Source of the DNA: Muribaculaceae bacterium
Lineage (GTDB): Bacteria > Bacteroidota > Bacteroidia > Bacteroidales > Muribaculaceae
Direction of reading: 5' to 3'
NCBI GenBank assembly: GCA_016292745.1
Contig: JAEDFO010000012.1
Coordinates: forward strand, 1 to 46,417
Length of the DNA stretch: 46,417 nt
Below the pieces are notes generated by a model, which saw only the letters and a list, made by a program, of their open reading frames with translations, had not been told where the DNA came from and did not search any database. The translations under genes and the position numbers were made by a program. Numbering within the stretch: the first letter of the stretch is position 1; the number at the start of each line of letters is the position of its first letter. Shown here piece after piece: positions 40,347-46,417 of this stretch.

Positions 40347-41447
40347 ATGAAGAAATATATCTTGATAATCGCTGTAGCGATTCTTGCTTTGAGTTCGTGT
40401 GGCAACGGTGACAATTTCCGTCTTTCGGGAACAATTGACAATGCTGCCAACACCACCCTTTATCTGCAATCGTCGATTAATGGCCGATGGATTGTTATCG
40501 ACACAGTATCGGTCAATGACAATGGAGGCTTCGACTATCAGCGCCAGGCTCCGCGTTTCCCTGAAATCTATCGGTTGGTGCTCGACGATATCGACAATGC
40601 TATCTATTTCCCTATCGACAGCCTTGAACATCTTACCATCAACAGCTCGAAGGAAAACTTCGGCACTGCCTACACTCTCGAAGGTTCGGAGCAGGCCGTG
40701 AATATGATGAACATTGATAAGAAAGCGCAGGCGATAACCCGCAAGGGCATTGCCGCTGCCGGTGCTGAATATGTCGAGTTCAAGAAAGAACTCGTAGGGC
40801 AGATTCTTGCCAATCCGAGCAGCATCCTGGCTTATTACATCATCAACAAGCACATTGGCGATGTTCCGGTGTTCTCGCCGGCCGACAAGAATGACGTACG
40901 CATTATCGGTGCTGTGGCTAATGCCTACAATGCCTTTAAGCCTAACGACCCACGCACAAAATTGCTAGTGGCAACTTTCTTGAGCAATCGCCAGATTGAA
41001 ATTCCCAACACTGCCGGCCTTGACACTATTGTTGCCACTGAAGCCAAGATTCTCGACATCGAACTGCCCGACCGCAACGGCAACATGCAGAAACTTTCCG
41101 ACGTTACATCTAAAGGTAATGTGGTGGTGCTAAGCTTTACCGCCTACTCGCTTGAGAATTCGCCGGCCTACAACAAGCTTCTCAGCGATATCTACTCAAA
41201 ATATAGCTCACGCGGATTCGAAATATATCAGGTAGGTCTTGACAGCGATGTTGCCCAGTGGAAACTCTCGGCAAACAATCTGCCATGGATTACCGTTTAC
41301 GATGAAGCCGGAACAAACTCTAACAACGTGATTAAATACAACGTGGGAGCTGTGCCGATGTCGTACGTAATTGACCGCAGCGGCGAAATCCAGTCGCGAG
41401 TAATCGACCAAACCCAACTCGACAGTGAAGTGGCAAAACTGCTCTAA
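40347..41447 (+). CDS. Thioredoxin-fold lipoprotein with DUF4369-like domain, active-site cysteines missing
   Basis: A 366-residue lipoprotein (Cys18 after ILALSS). Residues about 22-120 look like the DUF4369 beta domain common in Bacteroidetes (FRLSGTIDNAANTTLYLQSS). The C-terminal 140 residues have the TlpA/AhpC thioredoxin fold: LDIELPDRNGNMQKLSDV, then NVVVLSFTAYSLENSPAYN, IYQVGLDSDVAQWKLSANN, and AVPMSYVIDRSGEI, which contains the cis-Pro loop. In redox-active relatives the segment after VVLSF is WASWCPPCR; here residues 263-276 contain no cysteine, so the protein cannot be a dithiol oxidoreductase. It may bind or scaffold other envelope proteins. Own promoter and terminator. Confidence 0.85.
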   Translation: MKKYILIIAVAILALSSCGNGDNFRLSGTIDNAANTTLYLQSSINGRWIVIDTVSVNDNGGFDYQRQAPRFPEIYRLVLDDIDNAIYFPIDSLEHLTINSSKENFGTAYTLEGSEQAVNMMNIDKKAQAITRKGIAAAGAEYVEFKKELVGQILANPSSILAYYIINKHIGDVPVFSPADKNDVRIIGAVANAYNAFKPNDPRTKLLVATFLSNRQIEIPNTAGLDTIVATEAKILDIELPDRNGNMQKLSDVTSKGNVVVLSFTAYSLENSPAYNKLLSDIYSKYSSRGFEIYQVGLDSDVAQWKLSANNLPWITVYDEAGTNSNNVIKYNVGAVPMSYVIDRSGEIQSRVIDQTQLDSEVAKLL

Positions 41448-41467
41448 ACAATATAGCGACGAAATCG

Positions 41468-41511
41468 GCGATGCCGGCCTAAATGCAACATAGGGCCGGC
41501 ATCGCTGTTTT
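41468..41511 (+). terminator. Terminator of the thioredoxin-fold gene
   Basis: A perfect 12-bp GC-rich stem (GCGATGCCGGCC at 41468-41479 with GGCCGGCATCGC at 41494-41505) is followed by TGTTTT. It begins 21 bases after the stop. Confidence 0.8.
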
Positions 41512-41581
41512 ATGCCTCTGGGCCTTATTTCTTTCCTTTTTTTTTGCTATCTTCGCAATATAGAACTAAATTCTGGATATC

Positions 41582-42829
41582 ATGAACCGCATTATCACAT
41601 TTGTAGCACTGATTTGTATTGCATTGGCATCGTTTGCCACCACCCGAAAAGCCATATATATTGTGGTTGACGGCGTTACTGCCGACAACATTGAGCGTAT
41701 GCGTCCTCCTGTGATTTTCGACATTGCCCGTCACGGCCATTATTCTCGCGCCTATTGCGGCGGCAAGGTGGGGCAATACTCCGAGACTCCTACCATTTCG
41801 GCCATCGGCTACACCAATATCCTCACCGGCACATGGCTTAACAAGCACAATGTGAACGGCAACAGCAATCTGAAGCCCAACTACAACTATTGGACTATAT
41901 TCCGCATTGCTAAGGAGCAGAAGCGCAACGTCACCACCGCTTTGTTCTCGAGCTGGACCGACAACCGCACTGTGCTGTTAGGTGAGGGCAAACCTGAGAC
42001 TGGACAACTGAAAATAGACTATGTGCGCGATGGTTACGACCTCGATACTCTCCGTTTTCCGCACCGTGAGCACGACCTGCACATATTCGACATCGATGCC
42101 GAGGTGTGCCGTCAGGCAGCGCAGTGTGTGCGCGCCGATGCGCCCGACCTCAGCTGGGTGTACTTGTGGTATACCGACGATGCATATCATATGTTTGGCG
42201 ACTCAAAGTTCTCCGATGAATATGTTATGAAAACCGACTCGCTCATTGGCCAGATATGGGACGCAGTGCAGTATCGCCAGAAACACTATGATGAGCAATG
42301 GATGGTGATAGTGCTCACTGACCACGGACGCGATGAGTATGGCTACGACCATGGTGGACAGTCGTTGCGTGCACGCACCACCTGGGTGGCAACCAACGTG
42401 AAGAAGGTGAACCGCCAGTTTGCTTACCCTGAATTGTCGCACGTCGACATTAATCCGTCGATTTGCAGTTTCATGGGTTTCGAAGTGCCGCGCGAGCTGG
42501 AGTTTGAGCGCGACGGCACCAGTTTCATAGGCCGACGCGACATATATGGGCTCACATCGAGCAACTATGAGGACACTATAACGCTAAGCTGGAAGTGTGA
42601 TGAGGCCCGTGGCAACGTAGATGTGTATATGAGTGCAACCAACCACTATGCTGAGGGTGGACACGACGATTGGCAGAGAGTTGCCACTGTGGCAGCAAGT
42701 GATGGTAGCTGCACTGTCGATGTCAGCAGATATCCAGATGCTCCGGTGTTCAAGTTTGCTGTGGTATCGGCCCATAATACCCTCACCATCTGGAATCCTC
42801 GCCACCCGGGACGGAAAGTGCGGCCATAA
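41582..42829 (+). CDS. Secreted phosphodiesterase / alkaline phosphatase superfamily protein
   Basis: A 415-residue exported protein of the alkaline phosphatase superfamily, type I phosphodiesterase / nucleotide pyrophosphatase branch. The signal peptide ends at ASFATT. VVDGVT gives the first metal-binding Asp; SETPTISAIGYTNILTG holds the likely Thr nucleophile; WYTDDAYHMFGDS and VLTDHGRDEYGYDHGGQS give the remaining Asp and His metal ligands. The C-terminal 90 residues form a beta domain (VDVYMSATNHYAEGG, VFKFAVVSAHNTLTIW). The active site looks complete, so hydrolysis of a phosphodiester or phosphoester in the periplasm is likely; the substrate is unknown. It has its own upstream region with a TATCTTCG element and a strong bidirectional hairpin behind it. 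Confidence 0.85.
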   Translation: MNRIITFVALICIALASFATTRKAIYIVVDGVTADNIERMRPPVIFDIARHGHYSRAYCGGKVGQYSETPTISAIGYTNILTGTWLNKHNVNGNSNLKPNYNYWTIFRIAKEQKRNVTTALFSSWTDNRTVLLGEGKPETGQLKIDYVRDGYDLDTLRFPHREHDLHIFDIDAEVCRQAAQCVRADAPDLSWVYLWYTDDAYHMFGDSKFSDEYVMKTDSLIGQIWDAVQYRQKHYDEQWMVIVLTDHGRDEYGYDHGGQSLRARTTWVATNVKKVNRQFAYPELSHVDINPSICSFMGFEVPRELEFERDGTSFIGRRDIYGLTSSNYEDTITLSWKCDEARGNVDVYMSATNHYAEGGHDDWQRVATVAASDGSCTVDVSRYPDAPVFKFAVVSAHNTLTIWNPRHPGRKVRP

Positions 42830-42834
42830 GCAAG

Positions 42835-42870
42835 ACAAAGCCAGCCTTGCAGATGCAAGGCTGGCTTTGT
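42835..42870. terminator. Bidirectional terminator between the phosphodiesterase and OmpA-family genes
   Basis: A perfect 16-bp stem (42835-42850 with 42855-42870, loop AGAT) lies between two convergent genes, 6 and 21 bases from their stops. It contains TTTGT at one end and ACAAA at the other, so it can serve both strands. Confidence 0.82.
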
Positions 42871-42890
42871 TGAAGTAGGAAAGAAGCAGA

Positions 42891-43613
42891 TTACTGCTGA
42901 GTAGCAGCAGCTTCGTTAATCATCTGCTCGTTGGCAGTTATGTACATTTCCACACGGCGGTTCTGTGCGCGGCCTTCCTTAGTGTCGTTAGAGGCAACAG
43001 GATTGCTCCAACCGTTACCCTTGGCAGTGAGGCGAGCAGCCAGGATGCCACGGCCGATGAGGTAGTTGCGGACAGCGTCGGCACGCTCCTGCGACAGACG
43101 CATGTTGAGGTCGTAGCCGCCAGTGTTGTCGGTATATCCCATCACAGTGATGTCGGTTTGTGGATATTGAGCGAGGTTGGTAGCTACACGGCTCAGAGCA
43201 GCCTGTGCAGTGGCCGAAAGGTCGGATTTGCCGGTCTGGAAGAGGATAGCATTGCCGAGCACCAAACGGATAGCCTGCAGGTCGTTGCTGTCCTTAACAG
43301 TTTCCACTGTGTATCCGTCTTCGCCAAGGCCGTTCACGTTGGCCAGTTCTTCTTCGAGGGCTTTCTGTTGCTTGTCCATCTTGTTTCCGATGAGAGCACC
43401 GGTACCGGCACCAACAGCACCGCCAACGAGAGCGCCAATCCATGCGCCTTTGCCTCCGCCGGCCAGAGCACCGATGCCCGAGCCGAGAGCAGCGCCACCG
43501 GCTGTGCCTATGGCTGTGCCTTTACCCGTATTGCTCATGTTCTGGATAGTGCTGCAACCGGCTCCGAAGATGAGCGATGCACACAATACTGCTGATAATA
43601 GTTTCTTAATCAT
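42891..43613 (-). CDS. OmpA-family lipoprotein with glycine zipper
   Basis: A 240-residue envelope lipoprotein. The lipobox is FGAGC with Cys20. A glycine-zipper segment (about 30-75, GTAIGTAGGAALGSGIGALA and onward) follows, which can pack in a membrane. The C-terminal OmpA-like domain (about 115-225) has ILFQTGKSDLSATAQAALSR, TDITVMGYTDNTGGYDLNMR, LSQERADAVRNYL and EGRAQNRRVEMYI, the residues that bind peptidoglycan meso-diaminopimelate. The layout matches YiaD-like proteins that link the outer membrane to the cell wall. Start at 43613 is supported by the signal. No confident promoter was found in the 38-base gap behind the glycosyltransferase gene, so readthrough from that gene is possible. 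Confidence 0.9.
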   Translation of the reverse strand: MIKKLLSAVLCASLIFGAGCSTIQNMSNTGKGTAIGTAGGAALGSGIGALAGGGKGAWIGALVGGAVGAGTGALIGNKMDKQQKALEEELANVNGLGEDGYTVETVKDSNDLQAIRLVLGNAILFQTGKSDLSATAQAALSRVATNLAQYPQTDITVMGYTDNTGGYDLNMRLSQERADAVRNYLIGRGILAARLTAKGNGWSNPVASNDTKEGRAQNRRVEMYITANEQMINEAAATQQ

Positions 43614-43651
43614 AATCAGTTGAGTTTTGAATTATTGATAAAATAGAGATA

Positions 43652-44482
43652 TTATTGAAAAATCTTTTTTATGTCGTAGCGAAGCAGTTTGTGCTGCTTG
43701 GCATAGATTCCGCCACGTCGTAGCATTTTAAAAGCAAAAAGCATGCCACAGTGGCATTGCCTGTTCAGTCGGTAAGCCTCAACAAAGTAGCGAGGCATAT
43801 ATCCGTATCGGTTAAGGATTCTCACGAGCGCACCTTTTGCCATTATGAAACCTGGCGAAGCAGTACTGTGGGTGCATGTGGACGGACTGTCGTGATGCAC
43901 GATAGCCATTGGGAAGAATCGGCAGTCGAGGCCCAGTTGCATGGCGTCGAGCATAAGAATTTCCTCCTCGCCGGCAGTCAGAGCCTCGGCACCAAGACCG
44001 AACAGCTCGTTGAAGCATAGGCGTCCTTGCACCGAGGTGCGTCGGAATGCGATTTCAATGGAAGCGACGTAGTAAAAGCGCGGTCGATGCCTGAAATCGA
44101 ACGGATAAGCCGGATAATGTTTCGGGGAGTAGCGTGATTCGTATTTGAAAGTTGCGATGTCGAGCGAGGGGTGGGTTGTGAACACTTCGAGCGCCGATAT
44201 CAGTTTTGCCGGCTCATAACGAACATCGTCGTCGGCAAGCACGCAAATGTCGGCTTTGGCGTGGCTGATGGCATTGTTGCGGTTTCGCGCAAGTCCTTTA
44301 CCGCTGAGGGTAACCACCCTAACGTCGTCGCGACGTAGTTCGACAGGCACTTCGGCCGATTCGAGGGCCGGGGTCTGTTGCCACGACACCAGATAACTGA
44401 TGCCTTTGTGTGGTGGCATCAGCACCTTTGCGGCGTTATCGATGCCGCGGTCGATGGTACATATTAAAATCTCAATCGTCAT
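43652..44482 (-). CDS. Family 2-like glycosyltransferase
   Basis: A 276-residue GT-A glycosyltransferase. The start MTIEILICTIDRGIDNAAKV is the nucleotide-binding first strand; KGLARNRNNAISHAKADICV leads to LADDDVRYEP, which has the metal- and sugar-nucleotide-binding Asp cluster. GEEEILMLDAMQLGLDCRFF and VHHDSPSTCTHS give the acceptor-side acidic residues and His. No membrane segments, so it acts on the cytoplasmic face, probably on a lipid-linked glycan or capsular chain. It begins 14 bases after the stop of the GT4 gene, and the two should be one transcript. ATG at 44482 was chosen over one four codons upstream. Donor and acceptor unknown. Confidence 0.85.
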   Translation of the reverse strand: MTIEILICTIDRGIDNAAKVLMPPHKGISYLVSWQQTPALESAEVPVELRRDDVRVVTLSGKGLARNRNNAISHAKADICVLADDDVRYEPAKLISALEVFTTHPSLDIATFKYESRYSPKHYPAYPFDFRHRPRFYYVASIEIAFRRTSVQGRLCFNELFGLGAEALTAGEEEILMLDAMQLGLDCRFFPMAIVHHDSPSTCTHSTASPGFIMAKGALVRILNRYGYMPRYFVEAYRLNRQCHCGMLFAFKMLRRGGIYAKQHKLLRYDIKKIFQ

Positions 44483-44496
44483 AGTCAACCACAAAG

Positions 44497-45600
44497 TTAT
44501 AACTTTTCCCAGAAATCCAAATGCCTTTTTGCCACTGTAATGCTGTCGTTGTGCTTGATTACGAATTCGCGGCTGTTTCGCGACATCGTTGGCAGATTGG
44601 CGCGGTTCTCGATGATTTTCCGGAGTTTTGTTTCCACGTCCGACAACGAGCGGGGGTCGATATTAATAATCGGGTGGTTTTCGGTCTCACCGATAAGTCG
44701 GTAGAATTCGGGTTCGGCGCCGCTCACAGCCACCATACCTCGCGCCATAGCCAGCAGGGCATTGGTGGCCGGGGTGTAGGAGTAAATCTGGTCGAGCATC
44801 ACATGCGAGGCCTCGAGTGCCTTCACATAGTCGCTGTAAGGCATATTTTCAACAATTTTCAGCTCGCATAGTTCGGGCATTTCGGCCACAATTTTCTGTG
44901 CGGCCTCGAGCAGCACGTCGGTGCCTTTCAGCATCGAGCGCTTGCGTTGGATTCCGATGAACATCTTCACCTTTTCGGGTGCTTCGCTCATCGGTGTGTA
45001 GTTAATGTCGGCTGTCTCGATAGGGATTCCGCCGTAGGCCAGTTTCGGGTATCCGAGAGCCTGGTATGTGGCATAGTATTCCCAGAGGCAAGCAATAATG
45101 CCGTCGACGGTGTCGACGAAATGGTTGGTGTAGCTCACCATTGAAGGTTTCAGCCATTCCAGTTCCTCCTTTTTGTTTGCCATTGCGTAAGGCGACTGGT
45201 CCCAGCCGATGCGGAAGTCGGAATAACGGAACAGGCGGCATTCGGTGCAGGCCTTGACATAGTTAGGGTCGGTACCGAGCGCCTCATACACCAGCTTGCC
45301 GTTGAAGCGTTTAAGATATGCGAGCACCGGGCGCAGTTTCTGCGGCTTGAGTGTCAGGAAAAATGGATTGTGCACCTGCACGATGTCGTACCCGCGCATT
45401 TTAGGGATTTCGCGTGCAAGTGTATATGCATATCGGATGGTTCCAATGTGTCCGGGGCGGCGTTGCAGGTCGATGTCGCGTTGTGTATTCATCCACATCG
45501 AGCCGGCTGAAGCCACAGTAACGTTGTGCCCGAGATTTCGTAGAGCGCGAGCGAGAGTAATGTGAAAATTGCTGGCGTCGCCCAGAAGGAGTATCTTCAT
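44497..45600 (-). CDS. Family 4-like glycosyltransferase
   Basis: A 367-residue GT-B glycosyltransferase. The N-terminal domain starts MKILLLGDASNFHITLARAL, with RNLGHNVTVAS, and contains GYDIVQVHNPFF. The C-terminal donor-binding domain has KVKMFIGIQRKRSMLKGTDV, LKIVENMPYSDYV, and SHVMLDQIYSYTPATNALLA with the region where GT4 enzymes hold the nucleotide (GAEPEFY). Retaining chemistry is expected for the family. It leads an operon with the GT2-like gene and has a promoter element 40 bases upstream. The pair could extend a surface polysaccharide or modify O-linked glycoproteins; the window contains no flippase or polymerase to tell. Confidence 0.88.
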   Translation of the reverse strand: MKILLLGDASNFHITLARALRNLGHNVTVASAGSMWMNTQRDIDLQRRPGHIGTIRYAYTLAREIPKMRGYDIVQVHNPFFLTLKPQKLRPVLAYLKRFNGKLVYEALGTDPNYVKACTECRLFRYSDFRIGWDQSPYAMANKKEELEWLKPSMVSYTNHFVDTVDGIIACLWEYYATYQALGYPKLAYGGIPIETADINYTPMSEAPEKVKMFIGIQRKRSMLKGTDVLLEAAQKIVAEMPELCELKIVENMPYSDYVKALEASHVMLDQIYSYTPATNALLAMARGMVAVSGAEPEFYRLIGETENHPIINIDPRSLSDVETKLRKIIENRANLPTMSRNSREFVIKHNDSITVAKRHLDFWEKL

Positions 45601-45640
45601 GATAGCCTATAGGTTTAAGTGAAACAATCCCATATTGGTG

Positions 45641-45669
45641 TAAAGATACGCAAAAAAGCAGAAAAACAA
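45641..45669 (-). promoter_or_regulatory. Predicted promoter of the glycosyltransferase pair
   Basis: On the minus strand TTG (45667-45669), 18 bases, then TATCTTTA (45641-45648), one base off consensus. Confidence 0.5.
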
Positions 45670-45679
45670 GAAATGCGGC

Positions 45680-45714
45680 AAAAAAAGAGGCCGTCCGCAT
45701 CCGGACAGCCTCTT
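45680..45714 (-). terminator. Terminator of gapA
   Basis: A 13-bp stem with one G-U pair (45685-45697 with 45702-45714) is followed on the minus strand by seven T residues. It starts 23 bases after the gapA stop and just ahead of the glycosyltransferase promoter. Confidence 0.85.
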
Positions 45715-45737
45715 ATGATATGATTGAGCAACGGGGA

Positions 45738-46417
45738 TTAACCGTTAACTTTCTTCATGTGAGCGATAAGTTCGAGCACCTTGTTAGAGTAGCCGATTTC
45801 GTTGTCGTACCAAGAAACAACCTTAACGAAAGTGTCGGTAAGAGCGATACCAGCCTTAGCATCGAAGATCGAAGTGCGAGTGTCGCCGAGGAAGTCAGAA
45901 GAAACAACAGCGTCTTCAGTGTAACCGAGAACACCCTTGAGTTCGCCTTCAGAAGCTTCCTTCATAGCAGCGCAGATTTCAGCGTAAGTAGCAGGCTTAG
46001 CCAGGTTTACAGTAAGGTCAACAACAGAAACGTCGAGAGTAGGAACACGCATCGACATACCAGTGAGCTTGCCGTTGAGTTCAGGAATAACTTTACCTAC
46101 AGCCTTAGCAGCGCCAGTAGACGAAGGGATGATGTTGCCAGAAGCAGCACGGCCACCGCGCCAGTCTTTCATAGAAGGACCGTCAACAGTCTTCTGAGTA
46201 GCAGTAGTAGAGTGAACAGTAGTCATCAAACCGTCAGTGATACCGAACTTGTCGTTGAGCACCTTAGCGATAGGAGCGAGACAGTTAGTAGTACAAGAAG
46301 CGTTAGAAACGAACTGAGTACCCTTAACGTATTTGTCGAAGTTAACACCGCAAACGAACATAGGAGTAGCGTCCTTAGAAGGAGCTGACATAACAACGTA
46401 CTTAGCACCGGCGTCGA
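45738..46417 (-). CDS. gapA: Glyceraldehyde-3-phosphate dehydrogenase, 3' part (runs off the window)
   Basis: The last 226 codons of a type I GAPDH, which oxidises glyceraldehyde 3-phosphate to 1,3-bisphosphoglycerate with NAD. The frame is open to the right edge, where it reads DAGAKYVVMSAPSKD. The catalytic Cys is in SNASCTTNCLAP; SSTGAAKAVGKVIPELNGKL, the phosphate-binding MRVPTLDVSVVDL, and SWYDNEIGYSNKVLELI complete the fold. About 110 N-terminal residues with the NAD-binding domain are missing. Codons are strongly biased towards GTT, GCT, AAG, ACT, AAC and TCT, the marks of a very highly expressed gene, and the DNA looks different from its neighbours for that reason rather than by transfer. 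A strong terminator follows. Confidence 0.95.
   Translation of the reverse strand, partial: DAGAKYVVMSAPSKDATPMFVCGVNFDKYVKGTQFVSNASCTTNCLAPIAKVLNDKFGITDGLMTTVHSTTATQKTVDGPSMKDWRGGRAASGNIIPSSTGAAKAVGKVIPELNGKLTGMSMRVPTLDVSVVDLTVNLAKPATYAEICAAMKEASEGELKGVLGYTEDAVVSSDFLGDTRTSIFDAKAGIALTDTFVKVVSWYDNEIGYSNKVLELIAHMKKVNG

Noticed and set aside
45738..46417. Apparent foreign DNA by composition at the right end
   Set aside because: The different look comes from the extreme codon bias of gapA, also seen in frdCAB, and not from transfer.

Overview
The window reads as chromosome of a gut Bacteroidales bacterium, most likely in or near the Muribaculaceae. This rests on the SusC/SusD polysaccharide locus, the frdCAB fumarate reductase, a hisGDCB operon, very weak Shine-Dalgarno use, and a recurring promoter pattern (TTG or TTTG, 18-20 bases, then TAnnTTTG). 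Family assignment is inference. There is one tRNA (tRNA-Phe, GAA), no rRNA, no CRISPR array and no intact insertion sequence.

Layout. 0-2.2 kb: an AT-rich patch with an unrecognised 380-aa protein, a small frameshifted gene and a SanA-like membrane protein. 2.2-6 kb: tRNA-Phe, a His-rich COG0523 GTPase, a DUF2851 protein and a LexA-like S24 repressor. 6-19.5 kb: a polysaccharide utilisation locus with a divergent GH43 lipoprotein, a membrane regulator of DUF6377 type, SusC, SusD, a SusE/F-like binding lipoprotein, two tandem paralogous clan GH-D (GH27-like) glycosidases, and a GH97 that resembles SusB (inverting alpha-glucosidase). 19.6-25.5 kb: frdCAB, a GNAT acetyltransferase, an Lrp/AsnC regulator and pfkA. 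25.5-28 kb: asnA and queA on the minus strand. 28.2-34.2 kb: hisG-hisD-hisC-hisB plus an RsmF-type rRNA methyltransferase, all overlapping or nearly so, behind what looks like a complete histidine attenuator. 34.2-35.5 kb: a three-gene minus-strand cassette whose middle gene has the topology of a phage unimolecular spanin. 35.9-38.4 kb: radical SAM protein, LD-carboxypeptidase and TPR protein in one operon. 38.5-43.6 kb: small outer-membrane barrel, orphan LuxR-type HTH fragment, secreted esterase, thioredoxin-fold lipoprotein without cysteines, secreted phosphodiesterase-like protein and OmpA-family lipoprotein. 43.6-46.4 kb: two glycosyltransferases and the 3' part of gapA, cut by the window end.

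How the genes work together. The SusCD locus should bind, import and trim an alpha-linked glycan. pfkA and gapA serve glycolysis, and frdCAB is the fumarate-respiration end of succinate/propionate fermentation. The his operon appears to be controlled by a 24-codon leader peptide containing six His codons, an alternative RNA pairing and a textbook intrinsic terminator; this is the most striking regulatory structure in the window.

Limits. All assignments come from reading translations and motifs by eye. No database search, structure prediction or RNA folding was run. Substrate assignments for the carbohydrate enzymes and the phage origin of the 34-35 kb cassette are hypotheses.
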